From contig CM046878.1 in the NCBI GenBank assembly GCA_025667525.1, positions 83,534,196-83,598,195 of the forward strand: a stretch of 64,000 bases of DNA, in the 5' to 3' direction. The translations under genes were made by a program, and so were the position numbers. Shown here piece by piece: positions 45,443 through 57,783 of the stretch. The notes under the pieces are model-generated. The model worked only from the letters and a program-made list of their open reading frames with translations. It was not told the DNA's origin and did no database searches. Source of the stretch: Glebionis coronaria. Lineage: Eukaryota; Streptophyta; Magnoliopsida; Asterales; Asteraceae. Numbering within the stretch: the first letter of the stretch is position 1; every line of letters begins with the position of its first letter.

Positions 45443-46321
45443 CTCTTATCGGGTCTCTCTGCTTCCCTGAACTCATCTCTTTCCTGTAGCATCTCCAGCT
45501 TACGTGCTGCATCGGCCACTTGTGCTACCGTGTTGAACGTAGCACACACCAAGTTGTTTGCGACCGATGTACGAAGAGCCCACCTGAAGTGGTGTGCCTG
45601 CTCTTCAGGAGTACCTACTGCTACACCAAGAAAACCAGCCAAGCGAAGAAAGCGTTGCATGAACTCGTTGCTATTCTCCCCAGCTCTCTATCGGATTCCA
45701 TGGTACTCTCTCTTCAGCTTGTCTTGCTCAGCCTTGGGAAAGAACTGTCCCATCACCAAATCCCTGAACTGAGCTCAAGTCAAACCAGCCACCCAATTAT
45801 CACCTCCCTCAGACTGCTTCAGTTCCATCCACCATGATAGTACATCACCTTCGAATCTGTAGCAAGCCAACCTCGACTTGAAGACGGGGTCACAACCCAT
45901 AGCATCGAAGATCTTCTCAATGTGAGCCAACCAGCTTTCTACTTCACTGGGGCTATCTGTTCTCTCGAAAGCTCGACGGCGGAGCTTATTGAATCTCTCT
46001 AGCCATGTGACCAATGTTGCTAGAGGAGGAGGAGGAGGTACTAGGTGTTGCTGCTGGTTGTTGGCAGCCTGAACCTCAGCCCTGATTTCGTTCCTCAGCT
46101 GAGGAAGCATAGCTTGCATTGCAGCTTGGATTGCTGCATTGAGTTGTTCTTGCTCGCGTGTGAGAACCATTTGACAGTATGATGAGATGGCATTTATACA
46201 TGATCTCATCGTTCTTTTCGGGCTTTTAATGCATAAAAATGTCATAAAATACTATATATATGCTTGTGTTTGTTTACTTGTGTATTTTAGGTATGGATAT
46301 CGTGAAAAAGACAAAAGATCA

Positions 46322-46892
46322 TGATGACGTATAGTCCCCAACTGGGTCATGAGCCCGGCTCACGGGTACTACCCGTATCCGGCCCATCACAGATGGGTGG
46401 ATAAATGTCATTCAGGCTTATGGGTTTGAGTGAACAGTACCCGCACATGTGTGCGGCCCACGGCCCAAGGCGGCCGACATAAGATCAGACAGAATCATAT
46501 TCTGTCTGGAATATCTTTATCCCAATAAGAGAGGATATTCACTACCAAGATTAGAAGATAACAATCATTCTAAAATCTGGTGATTATCTCTTCCTTAGGG
46601 CCGAAGCATCAGTGAAAGCCCACTAGGGTTTCACTGCCTATAAAAGGAACCTCCAAGGGTTCCACAAAGGTATTACGACTTGTACTCTAAACTCACATAA
46701 ACCCTAAACCGATTACTTACTCTCACGCCGGAGTCTAATCGTGGGAAACATTCCTACGATAAGCTTAACGCGTGCTGTTTAGTGTGCAGGATCCCAACCA
46801 GACGATTCACTTGGTGCAGGAGCCGGAGCCCAGCCAACCCGAATTAAGCCTAATTCGGGTCTAGCGAGGATCAACCAACTTTTGCATCAACA
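46322..46892 (+). mobile_element. Solo LTR, 571 bp (family 1, copy 2)
   Basis: TGATGACGTATAG to GCATCAACA, TSD GATCA at 46317-46321 and 46893-46897. Aligns end to end with 25383-25965, with scattered substitutions. TATAAAA at 46639-46645. Nested in the long solo LTR. Confidence 0.92.
46639..46645 (+). promoter_or_regulatory. TATA box of solo LTR copy 2
   Basis: TATAAAA in the context conserved with solo LTR copy 1. Confidence 0.6.
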
Positions 46893-47812
46893 GATCACAA
46901 GAAACAAGGAAAAACGGACACGAGAAACGAAGCAGTACAAAGAACCGAGCCCTAATCATGGAATACTCAACAAATACCCTTGAAGACTTGAAGACAAACA
47001 AGATTGATCCTCATTTATTGAAGAAATGACACTTAAAACCCTTGTAAATTAATAATTACAAGTTTGGTCCCTTAAGATTGTCAAAATTACACAAAAGGTC
47101 CCCCAACTTTGAAGAAATGGCAAGATTAGTCCCTCAACAATTTCAAATTGTCAAATATGGTCCCTCATTAAGCCAAAGATACATTGAAGACATTTGAAGA
47201 TCAAAAATGTCCAAGATCAGCCCTTCTAATATGCAAAAGTTCCAAAAATAACCCTAGATACACCTTTTGGAAAGTTTTGTGTAAAAAATGTCAAGTTGTG
47301 AAAGTTAAATACAAAGGGAATAGAACTTTGTGGCTGAAAAACGTTTTATACATGTTTTCTGAAAATACAAGGGTTAAACATGGGCATTTGAAACATTCAA
47401 ACAAGAAATGCGCCAAACACTTCCCCAATCCTACAAAAACGGATCAAAACATGTTACTGTAGCAGTCAAGAACCCATATTTTACTCCACTTAAAACAAAG
47501 GGTAAAATGAAATTACCCTTACCCACACTTGATTCACACGCCTATAATCTCATCCCAACCTTAAAACCCTCACTCCCACTCACAAAGGACCCCACCCCCA
47601 ATTCCCTTTCCACCAATCAGAATGCAACTTGCCCTCCAAGTCATCCAACGTGGCAAAATCAACAGCTATGATTCATTGCTTCATCACAAAGCTAAAATGA
47701 ACAGCCTTGATCAATTTGGACAGCTCAATTCAGAAAACGTCTAGAAGGACTTAGGACATTTAGGGAATTTTACTTCTAGGGTTTGTGAATAGTGTTTAGC
47801 CAGGCATTTGCC

Positions 47813-47819
47813 TATAAAA
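47813..47819 (+). promoter_or_regulatory. TATA box of the long solo LTR
   Basis: TATAAAA in 'gcctataaaaggagacc', the only strong TATA context in the LTR. Transcription would start about 30 bp downstream. Confidence 0.5.
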
Positions 47820-50695
47820 GGAGACCTCAACATGTGAGAGTCCCTTTGTTCCAGTTTTAGGCTATCATCTTTGTAATTCCTTTTTAAGTTTAAATAAAAT
47901 TTGAATTTCTGAAATTGTGAAATCTCTTTTTGATTTAATTAAAAGTTTGGTGTTTGAGTAGCCTAATTCTGAGTTCCATTTGATTTTTAAGGCCTACCTT
48001 AATCTTGTGGTTAAGGCACGTCTTGTTTCATAAGGTTTTTAAGGTTTGAATACCTTGAAATCCTAGGTTCTGTTTTGGCTTATTTTGTGTACTAACCCTT
48101 GGCCATTTGCTATAAGCTCTTACAAGCTTGTTGACACCAAGCTCGTGAAGGGATTAGAGCCCTTGGTTGAGTTGTTTGCTGCTTGTGTTGAAGACATCAA
48201 GTCCTTGAGGTTCTACTTTGAACCATCAACCAAGGCAGTTTGCATCATCTTCATTGAAGTACCTTGGTCTTGTTCTAGTTGTTGAACAAGGTCCAAGGAG
48301 CATTGCTGGCCTTCCTAGGATGTTGTGGAAGGCAGGTATAATCTCTTGATTAAGATTCCTCTAAAAATTTCATGTTTATGACTGTTTTGGATTTTGTGCT
48401 TTGATTTTGAGTATTTGTGTTTGTACTGGTGATTTTTGTGTTTGATTGTGTTAGTTGCTATCTAGTAAGTGTTTTTGATCATTAAAATCAGTAGGTTATT
48501 AGTTGAAATCACAAGTTTCTTTGTTAAGTGGTAGATTGAGGAGTGTTTGGGTCTACTGCATACTTTGGATTTGTGGTTTGCTAAGTGATTGTTTTGTGTA
48601 AGCAAGTGTTGGTATCTGTTATTGGAGTGCTTATGTTCATCTGTTTGCAGGTTTTGAGTGTTTGAACACATAGATTCATAGATTGGCTATAAAATCTTTA
48701 AAACTTGGTAAAATTGGCTAGGATTTTGAGGACACCTAGATCTAAGCATATGTTAGGGCTAACAAGTGCTAAATCTTAGTTAATCACGTCAGGGAAGAAG
48801 GATTTGAGGCTTGAAATTGGATCAAGTGTCAAGTATATCAGCAAACTTGTTTCTGCATTTGTTCATTGTTCATCAGTAACTTCTAGTGCTTTGATCTTGT
48901 TATTTACTTTGATTCAGTGTTTGATTCTTGTTGCTTTGTGTTTGTTCTTAGTTTATATTGCTTGTGTGTGCATCCTGTTAAGTTTGGTTGGCTTATTGTG
49001 GCTAAATCTGCTTATTAAGTGTTTAACTGCTTATTTCCATATCTGGTGACTGTTTGGCTTATTGTGGCTTATTGTGTGAACCAATTTGTGATTTTATTGT
49101 TGCTATTGACTCCTTGTGATTCACTGATCACAAGGGTGCCTTTGTTTCCAATTGAATCAAACCAGAACTCTCAAATAAGCTTGGTCAAATAGTCAAAGCA
49201 GTGGGAACTCCTTTCCCCTGCTGGTTGCCACTGCTAGTGTAAAACTGGTGTCAGCTTATCAATAAGCTATAATAGCTTATTCCAACCTGCAACAACTTTG
49301 TTTTTGTAATAGGTGCTCATATTTTGACCCATTTGTTCATACTGGAGCATTTGGTGGGTTGACTTTAGGGTTTGACTAGAAAACCAACTCATTTGACTTT
49401 TTCATAAGTGCTTATTGGCTTATTCTGGCTTATTGGTTGTGCTTATTGGATTTTTGTTGATTGATTTTGCTTATTGAGTCCATTTGAAAGCTTTTGCAAG
49501 TTGAATCAAGTCCTGAGGTGCCCTAAATCTCTAAAACGACTATTTTGTCTTTTAGTGAATTTTTACTTTGTTTATTTCTGGCTTATTGAGTGAGCTTTTT
49601 CAAAAATTCTTTTTACAGATCTCATAAGCATCCTAAAAGAAGGTTGTGTGTCAAATTAGAGCTTATGGCATTAGCTTATGGCTTAATGGGCTGAAAAGCC
49701 CAATAAGAATAAGCTTTGTGCTTATTAAGCTGTGATAAGCTCACATTCAGCTTTTGGGCCTTTAGAGTTTTGTTCTTAGAATTGAATTTTGAGTCAGATA
49801 GGACTTTTCCAAGTCAATTGGGCCAAGTTTGACTTTTTGGGCCCAAAAGCCCATTTGTGTTGACTGTTTTTGGATTTGGCCCATTTGAGGGCCCATTAGG
49901 GGTATTTTGGTAATTTCACTTTGATTTTTTGATTATTTAGGTTAAAATAAACTAGTTTGCAAGTTTTTAGAATTTTTTTAATTTTTGGATTTTTAATATT
50001 ATTTTAATATTATTTTATTATTATTTTTAAAATTTCACATTTTCCAACTTTTTACATTTTTCTTAGGTTTAATACATTAAAATAGGAATTTAGCAACTTT
50101 TAGAATAATTTTATCTCTTTTAGATTAATTTCTATAATTATTTTAAGTTTTAATAGTTTTTAAATCATTTTACATAGTTTTTTTAGTTTAAAATTTTATA
50201 AAAATAGTTTTTAATCTTTTTAGGTCATTTTAGAGGTTTAACAATTGAAAAATCTTTATTTGGGCTTTTTGATAATTTATTTGATTTTTTGGGCTTTAAT
50301 TAGCATTTAAAAATTAAAGATTTAATTATTTAAAAGGTTTGAAAAAGTTTTGATCATTGGTAAACTCTTAGTTTATTTATTTTGATTTTTGGTGAATTTT
50401 TGGTAATTTTTAGAATTAATTTTTATTTTTGTGGTTTTTAAGGTTCTACGTCTTAACTTTCTAGTAGTGTTTATTTTTATTTTTACGTCTTCGTCATCTT
50501 CTTTTCTCATCCCCTTCTAAACCAAATATTAATCTCAAATCTTGTACATCTTAGTCACACACATATACCTCCTTGGGAAACGAACTTCATTGGGTCATTA
50601 ACACTTGATTTTTCCTAAAGTCATTTGTTCAATACTTTCCACTGTTTACCCTCCTTTTCCTAAAGGTGTGGTAAAACCTCTACAATCACAGTATA

Positions 50696-51118
50696 ACATA
50701 AAATACATGATTAAACTGATTAAAACATAAACTATATACATGAAAAAAAATTTATACCCATAAATCATGAGAAAAATTTTATGCAAGAAAATTTATACAT
50801 GAAAGCATGATGCAGTTTTATAAAAACTTTTGTATGCTCGAGAGTGAACGCCTATGGTCAGTTTACTCAAAACAAAAGACATGGCGAGGGGACGCCAATG
50901 GGTCGGTCCCAAAATTAAGAGTTTCGATAAAACACATGCGACTAAATAGGGCCAGTCCTGTACCAACCATTACTTAGTCATAAACCTGCGACAATGACAT
51001 ATATATGTATGCATGAAAATGATGAATGGATGAAAACCGACTGTCAGTTCTAGGAAGACCATAGTGACTACCCACTAATCACAGGTCGTGTTTTGAGAGC
51101 CTACAGGTCGAAGCCTTG
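50696..51118 (-). other. Gypsy A 5' leader (untranslated)
   Basis: Matches, in inverse orientation, the leader of Gypsy B after its PBS, including the duplicated 'ggaccgacccataggcgt' type words. No coding. Confidence 0.8.
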
Positions 51119-51131
51119 GCTCTGATACCAT
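51119..51131 (-). other. Primer-binding site of Gypsy A
   Basis: The minus strand reads TGGTATCAGAGCC a few bases inside the 5' LTR, initiator tRNA-Met type. Confidence 0.93.
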
Positions 51132-51134
51132 AAT

Positions 51135-54100
51135 TGTAACACCTCATTTTGGTAAATGGAATGTCACGCGTGATTATGGAGTGTCATCAAAGCATATAAG
51201 GATAATGTATTAAACATCACATGACCATAAAGGAAATACCGGAATCAAACATCGGTACCCCAAAAGTAGAATTCATCACACACAAACATAAGTACTATAA
51301 ATAAAAAGGACTAAACAATGTCCATGGAAATGAGTATCAAAGTATAAAGAAATGCATAACGTAAAGAAGGTTAGGAAGCTTCAAATCCATATGCACGTAC
51401 GCTTAAAGTCTACGAGCGTCCCTGAGTACCTGCCGTTTTGGAAACATGAAAGGAAAACGGCTGAGCATAACGCTCAGTGCACGGATATACAAGTAAAGCA
51501 TGAATAATATAAGCATATAGGCATGAAGCAGCGGAAAAGACTAAGTCCTGGCTAACCTGGTATATCTTAGTAAAACTGGTTTTATAGTTTGAAAAGCCTT
51601 ATGCTTATCTTATAAAAACTGTTTAACATGTTTACCATTAGCCAATATATGTCATGAAATATCAACGTGCATGAATACTTGGAGGGGTGACCTCGTCATG
51701 CAAATTAGAGGGACTGCCTCTAATTTAATATACTGGTTGGGTAGGAGGGATCAGCTCCTTGTGAAGGATGCAAGGCACACACCATATTCACCTGAATAAT
51801 CTGCTGAAAACATGTAAACTAGGATGCACCCATAAGCCCCACCTGATAATAATAATATGGCCAAAAGCTGAAGGGACGCCACGAGCTATCACTCCGTCGT
51901 GGTGGAGTCGCAACACTGGTGCCTCCAGTGTTATGGTTATGGTACATCCATAACTAGGTGAAACTGGTCATGCATGTATATGGCTTTAGGTATCTAATTA
52001 AACATAAGCAATTAAAAAACATATAAAACATATACTGGGGAAAACAGTTGGCTGCATTCGAGGAATCCCTAATAAGGAAGAATTTCCATACTGAAAGGAC
52101 GGAGAATCCGTACCTTGTGTCCAGTGAACGAAGAAGACGAACGGAAGAGAGTCCTACTTCGGTATCACTAATGCTACATAAATACATACGTGCATAAGTA
52201 TCCGATTACTGAGTATGTAACTGGTTGTATATCATGTCTTAACTTGTTTTATATGTTCATGTCATGTTTTACTGATTTAAGCTTTATACTGCGTTAATCA
52301 TGTAATCTGTCTATTCTGTTTAAATATTACTTGTATTTCATGTATTATTGTACTTGTTGTGTAACAATAAGTAACTTTCTAAAAATAGCAGGTTTCCTAA
52401 AATAGAAAGTTTCAAAAAATAGAAAGTTTCCAAAAATAGAAAGTTTCTAAAAATAGATTTACTGCTTAAATAGTTAAGTTTCTAAAAATAGAAAGTTTCC
52501 ATAAATAGATTAGCTGCCTTAATTAAATAAGTTTCTAAAAATAGAAAGTTTCCATAAATAGAAATAAACTGGATTATTAAGCTAATAATATAAGCTTAAG
52601 TGTTTACTGATTATTATTCTAAGTCATGTAATTAAATAATATAGTTTATTAATTATTTCATATAATTTAAATAAACTATAGGTTAAAGTATTTAATTAAA
52701 TATAACATGATTTAATTAAATAAAGGTAAAAATACTTAGGTTAACACATGTATTATTATCTATTAATAAAATAACCTAAGTCGTGTAAATTAATTAATTA
52801 TAAGTCATGAATTTAATAATTAATTAATTATATAGTCTAAATAAAATGGTAATTATTTAGGTTAAAATTCATGTATTAATAATAATATTAATAACCCAAG
52901 TCATGCATACATAAAATTAACCATGTACATGTTTTAATTAATTTAATTTAAATCTGGTTAAAATAATTAACCTTGTAAAATAATTAACTTGCAAAATAAC
53001 CCATGAACCGAACCCGTGTTTTAATCTAAACATGTCATGAACCGGACCGGTTTAACCCATGAACCGGCCAACCAAACGCACCCTTGGTCTTGGCTAGCTT
53101 CCGGCTAGCAAAAGTTCCCACCGGCTAGCCGGTGGTTACCCCTGCTGTCGCGGCCTAAGGTTCCCCCTGCTTTCTTTATTTAGCCACCGGCTTAAGCCGG
53201 TGGTGGTTCCTGGTTCTTAGCCGAGACCCACCAAGCCAAAAACACACCCCGACCGAGGTTGGGGTTCCCTTTGTTCCTGCGGCCGAGACACACAACACAC
53301 ACCGAGACCTTGAGGTCTCGGTTGGTGTGAAACAAAAGCAAGCCGAGACCCCCTTGGTCTCGGTTCCATGCGTCGGCCAAAAACAAACACCCCTTAAACC
53401 CTAATTAATTTTACCCCCATGATTTATTAACATGTATTTACTTGTTTTAATATCACTCATGATTTCATGTGTTCTTGATTTACATAAAAACATAAAGAAA
53501 AAGGGTTTAAGGATTTACCGATTACATGAAACAAAGGAAGATGAACACACTAACAACCTTGCGAGAAATCAATCACCAAAATCAACCAACACACCCTTGT
53601 GTGTGTTCTATACCCGGCGGCCAAGAGAGAACCAAAAGAGAGATTAGGGTTTTTTCTTGTTTTCTAATTTTTGTTATTATGAAAATAAATTTTTCCCTTT
53701 TTCTTGTTTAGTAAAAATTTAAATGGGCTTGGCCCTTGTCTTGTTTTCTAGCCGCGTGTATGATGGGGCCCACAAGGGTAACCCATAGTTTTCTCGTGTC
53801 TAATATTAAGTGTGTTCTCGTGTTCGTGTTTACATGATTTAAATAGTTATCGGTTCGTGTCTTATTATATTTATTCATGATCGTAATAAATATACATAAA
53901 TACGTAATACTAAGCTCGTGATTATTTACGTTCATGATTTCATGTTCGTATGTTCGTGATTATAGTTATTATTGAAATAATTATCGTGTCTTAATACGTA
54001 TTAAATACTTATCGTGTTATAACACGTACGTAATATTTGAAAATCTTGTTCGTGAAACGTAAACGTGCTATAAAAGGAAGGTTCTAATCATGTACGTACG

Positions 54101-54143
54101 ATCATAAGGGTACTATTCATGGTAAAAGCATGCGGATTTTACA
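51135..54143 (-). repeat. 5' LTR of Gypsy A
   Basis: About 3009 bp, plus-strand start TGTAACACCTC and end GGATTTTACA, then TSD CTAAT. Partner of 27648-30651. Confidence 0.93.
52372..52565 (-). repeat. ~17-bp tandem repeats in the Gypsy A 5' LTR
   Basis: Complement of the GGAAACTTTCTATTTTT unit; fewer and less regular copies than in Gypsy B. Confidence 0.8.
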
Positions 54144-54148
54144 CTAAT

Positions 54149-55131
54149 GATAGAGAGAAAGAAAATGATTTTAATGTTAGTGTGTTATTCCACGTGATCC
54201 GGGATTAAAAAAATATCTTTGATTATAGTCCTACGATCAAGTTGTGGTAAGAGAGTTCACAATGCTAAAATGATAGAATGACTTTGAGCATTTATTATAT
54301 TTAATGTAACCATCATTTAATCACTAGAAATTGTATCAAAGACTTTTTATATGAAAAGATTTTGTGAATAGCTTTTCATAAACCTTATCTTGCAATGTCA
54401 AAAAACACATCAAAAGACTTTTTCAAATAGTGAAAAGTCATTCATCATTTGTATGCAATGCTCTAAGAAGCGAATATATCGAAAGAGGACCTTGTCGACC
54501 TCGTTCTCATAAATTTCCTCAAACAAAGTTTGGAGTTAAGTTGTGTCGCTTTAATCCTCGTTGGTTTAACAAGTACGATTGGCTTGAATATAGCATTGAT
54601 AAGGATGCGGAATGAGGTAAACTCAACAATCGTTTCAATGAGGTAAACTCGAAGTAGCTAATTTGTATGGGTGGTGTAAGGCCTCCAAATTCTTTTAGTT
54701 CTTTCAATAGTAAACAGTTAATTACACTTGCTGAGTTCTATCCTAATGAGTTTCTAATACATGAATTGTCTCGTCTTAATGATCAACTTGACAACTATAT
54801 TCGTGACATTTTAAAGGATGAAAGATTTACATCGTTGAAGGATGTCGGAGAGCTCTTGCTTAAACTAGTGGAAGTAAAGAAACATACAACATATGATCTT
54901 GTATTTACTTATCAAATTCGAGTTGATTCTTCATGTTGCAACAGCTAGTGTGGAAAGAACATTTCAGCAATGACCTATGTAAAGAACAAGTTACGGAATA
55001 GCATTGGTGATCAATTTCTATATAATTGCTTGGTTACTTATATAGAGAAAGACGAATTTTCTTAAATTAGTGATGATACTATCATGAATTGCTTCCAACG
55101 TATGCGTCGTCGACGGGGAATATTGTACTAG
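54149..55131 (+). pseudogene. hAT transposase, TTF zinc-finger and C-terminal dimerisation fragments
   Basis: After the Gypsy A TSD, coding similarity resumes in pieces. Near 54190-54240 there is 'FDYSPTIK'-type text. At 54478-54612 a TTF/ZMYM1-like zinc-finger start is readable (RGPCRPRSHKFPQTKFG, then FNPRWF and WLEYS). At 54690-55131 the C-terminus is readable, including LITLAEFYPNEF, a broken region around 54940 where SVERTF-like text is shifted, and the hAT dimerisation end finishing at the stop 55129-55131. The central DDE-containing part is missing. Several stops and frame changes separate the blocks. It continues the fragment at 27492-27647. A transposase of this type would move hAT DNA; this copy is dead. 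Confidence 0.85.
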
Positions 55132-56280
55132 TAGCTTAGAAAATTCTCACTTTTTGGGAACACTTTTCTTAGGTATGCATGTTTTAAGTTTTGAACCATT
55201 GAACCAGTAGCTTAAGAGTCTTGGTTACTCTTTTGTTATGTATTTTTTGGGTTTAACTGATAACATGACTTTTGTATCTAATTTTTGTTAGCTTCATGCA
55301 AATCTAAGTATCATCTAGCATATGACTTAGAAAGGTTAGTATTAACTATTGAAACAGGCACGAAACCGACCCGAAAACATACTTGAAACCGACATGAAAT
55401 CTTGTCGGACGAAAAAAAAAAATTTGGAACGAGTATTTTTGTTTTTTTTTCATAGCAAGCCCGAGTGCACACCCTATATTGAAATCCTAGATCCGCCACT
55501 GGTCGTCGACGGGCAACATTGTACTAGTAGCTTAGAAAATTCTCAGTTTTTGGGAACACTTTTTCTTATGTATGCATGTTTTATGTTTTGAACCATTGAA
55601 GCAGTAGCTTAAGAGTCTTGGTTACTCTTTTAGTATGTATTTTTTTTGTGTTAACTGATAACATGACTTTTGTATCTAGTTTTTGTTAGCTTCCTGCAAA
55701 TCTAAGTATCATCTAGCATATGACTTAGAAAGGTTAGTATTAACCATTGAAACAGGCACGAAAACATACTTGAAACCGACATGAAATCTTGTCGGAGGGA
55801 AAAAAAGTTTGGAACGAGTATTTTTGTTTTTTTTTTTCGTAGCAAGCCCGAGTGCACACCCTATATTGAAATCCTAGATCCGCCACTGATCGTCGACGGG
55901 GAACATTGGAGAAAATTCTCACTTTTTGGGAACACTTTTCTTATGTATGCATGTTTTAAGTTTTGAACCATTGAACCAGTAGCTTAAGAGTCTTGGTTAC
56001 TCTTTTGTTATGTACTTTTTTGGTTTTAACTGATAACATGACTTTTTGGTCAAAAAAAAAAAAAACTGATAACATGACTTTTGTACCTAATTTTTGTTAG
56101 CTTCCTGCAAATCTAAGTATCATCTAGCATAATGCTTAGAAAGGTTAGTATTAACCCGAAAACATACTTGAAACCGACATGAAATCTTGTCGGACGAAAA
56201 AAAAAATTTGGAACGAGTATTTTTTTTTTCATAGCAAGCCCGAGTGTACACCCTATATTGAAATCCTAGATCTGCCGCTG
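55108..56280 (+). repeat. Three tandem ~390-bp copies of the hAT 3' end
   Basis: Units begin at CGTCGACGGG (55108, 55504, 55891; spacing 396 and 387) and the last ends at the hAT right terminus 56280. Each unit contains 'agtagcttaagagtcttggt', 'aaatctaagtatcatctagc', a poly-A/T pair and 'gaaatcctagatc(c/t)gcc', so each carries its own copy of the right terminal sequence. The first starts inside the last codons of the transposase. Confidence 0.92.
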
Positions 56281-56288
56281 GATGCAAG

Positions 56289-57783
56289 TACAAGGAAAAA
56301 GAAATGATAAAGTTTTGAGCCACATTCAATAGAGTGTGTATCAAGAACTCAAGAAGAATGGTATTAGCGACATTCAATAAAGTTTAAGAAGATATAAATG
56401 ATATTTTTTGGGTTTTGATAAAAGAAAAAGAAGTAGTGATGTAAAAATGCTTTTATCATTTGTAGCGATGAGTTAAGTTGCGTGATAAAGCATGTAGTGC
56501 AAGAGCAGCCCAAGCGAATGCGCAACACGTTCGTCGTTCTAGTGCTGAATATCTTTTCTCGTGACATTGGGAGGCCTGTTGTTTTTAGTGCACTCAAGCT
56601 CACCAATGTCCAATTACTTGCTGCTGTTCAAGCCCAGAAAGCGATTATTTCTAAGTCTGGATTACTTGGACTTATGGGTCAGGACCAACTATCGGACATG
56701 TTTCTCAACTTATGAGCCGACCAGGCTTTGGTACACTAATGAGTAATATTGGGCCGGTAAGCACATGTTCCACATGTATACACTTCTCGTGCTAGATTGC
56801 TAGTGTTCCTACATGTTAACTCTCGATCAACAGACTTCGAGCTATATTATGTTAGTCCTTCGGAACAGGAAACGGTGTTAACTCATGCTTATAGTACAAT
56901 CAGTCTTCAAGATCCTACCACAGGAAGGAGGATGAAACATGTATACATGTGATAGTTCCCATCTTAATTCGTTTTTTAATCTTTTAAGCGATGTTCATTT
57001 TATATGTGGACCAAACGATGGAACACACTAGGATGTAATATATGTTCATTTTACAATCAGTCTTCAAGATCCTACCACAGGAGCATGAAACATCTATTAC
57101 ATATACTCCGTATTACGTAGGATGTAATATATGTTAGAAAGGAAATATGAGGGTTTTCTGTTGTTACGAGAATAGAATTAGAGTATCAAAAGGGCATTCC
57201 CTTACTACGTAATTCTTTAAAAAAAAGGAGAAGAGTGGAGGGAATTGACAAATTAAGCACAACACGTACATTCATTGATTCACGGGTCAATTCAAGCTTT
57301 CATCATCGGTTTCTTAGTAGTTAGTAAAACTTAACCTAGATCTTTGTTCATCTTTTTCTCTAGCTAGCTTTCATCAATGGTTTCGTCAAGGTTCGATTAT
57401 GTACACCTTTGATGTTCATAAGAACATAGATGCAAAAATATATTGAGCTTCCGCTTCTAATTACTCATGATCCTGTTGTCCATAAGAACAATAATATTAT
57501 CACTCGCCTTGATCTTTTAGCTATAAGGTGTGTTTTGTTTATTCTAGTTCAGCTTTTTGATCAAACAGAAAATATATTACAGATAACAGATTGATCAGCA
57601 TATATATTGGCCAGGACAACCACATATTATCGTATTACTATTATAGAACCAAAGAAGGTCCAAACGTTGTATTGCATGTTTACAATACAACACAACTCGA
57701 TGCTTGAGGTGATCTATATCCTCTTATTCCATAAATAGTATTTTGCGACCGTATAGAGTACGTGTTCATATTGAACAAGATCA
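56289..57783. other. No certain gene; 3' flank of the PR-5 gene at the right
   Basis: An open stretch at 56482-56715 (plus, 77 codons) has a protein-like composition (for example LLAAVQAQKAIISKSGLLGL) but I do not recognise it. It could be an exon remnant. The phrase 'acaatcagtcttcaagatcctaccacagga' style duplication occurs near 56900 and 57055. On the minus strand 'GGAATAAGAGG' near 57720 could be a poly(A) signal for the PR-5 gene. Confidence 0.4.

Larger units (their letters stand above)
44627..46170 (-). pseudogene. Gypsy A gag, CCHC knuckle and protease N-terminus, with three intron-like gaps
   Basis: The start is the ATG at 46168-46170 (MVLTREQEQLNAAIQ). The gag domain runs to about 45443 and has two premature stops, at about 45772 and 45661, both in frame and explainable by single transitions. 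A basic, Gln/Asn-rich linker lies in pieces at 45359-45210, 45147-45068 and 44993 onward. These pieces join in one frame only if 45360-45442, 45148-45209 and 44994-45067 are skipped, and each of those begins GT and ends AG. Next come a CCHC knuckle (CYKCGLPGH, about 44885) and the protease catalytic LFDTGATHS (about 44695). The MITE interrupts shortly after. Gag would package element RNA. Confidence 0.9.
46261..50690 (+). mobile_element. Very long solo LTR (~3.85 kb without its insertion)
   Basis: Starts TGCTTGTGTTTG, ends CTACAATCACA; flanks ATATA (46256-46260) and GTATA (50691-50695) are a 5-bp TSD with one mismatch. It sits in the Gypsy A leader and interrupts text that resumes after it. 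A TATAAAA box is at 47813-47819. No coding region: open frames such as 47184-47671 have no family match, and the 3' kb is T-rich. A decayed relative lies at 13190-13868. Alternatively it could be a large non-autonomous element rather than an LTR, as I see no parent element here. Confidence 0.6.
27648..54143 (-). mobile_element. Gypsy A: chromodomain Gypsy (Tekay/Del-like) element, with nested insertions
   Basis: Two ~3.0-kb LTRs (27648-30651 and 51135-54143) flank minus-strand gag-pol. The 5-bp TSD CTAAT is perfect at 27643-27647 and 54144-54148. The PBS is initiator-Met type. Order: gag, CCHC, protease, RT, RNase H, integrase, chromodomain remnant, polypurine tract. Three insertions interrupt it, each with its own TSD: Gypsy B, a hAT MITE and a long solo LTR. 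After subtracting them the element is about 11.4 kb, normal for the lineage. It carries many stops, plus three intron-like segments in gag. Confidence 0.95.
27338..56280 (+). mobile_element. hAT transposon (ZMYM1/TTF zinc-finger type) split by a 26.5-kb retroelement nest
   Basis: A perfect 8-bp TSD GATGCAAG lies at 27330-27337 and 56281-56288, 28.9 kb apart. The left end starts CAGGGGCGGATTTG and the right end, inverted, CAGCGGCAGATCTAG, matching hAT TIRs. Coding remains of a TTF-zinc-finger hAT transposase lie on both sides of the nest in the same orientation. Removing Gypsy A and one TSD leaves about 2.4 kb, shorter than an intact element, so the middle of the transposase gene was also lost. 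The right end is a triplicated ~390-bp block. Confidence 0.88.

Noticed and set aside
47184..47671. Two overlapping open frames in the long solo LTR
   Set aside because: Low-complexity Lys/Pro-rich translations, no family match, upstream of the TATA box of the LTR.
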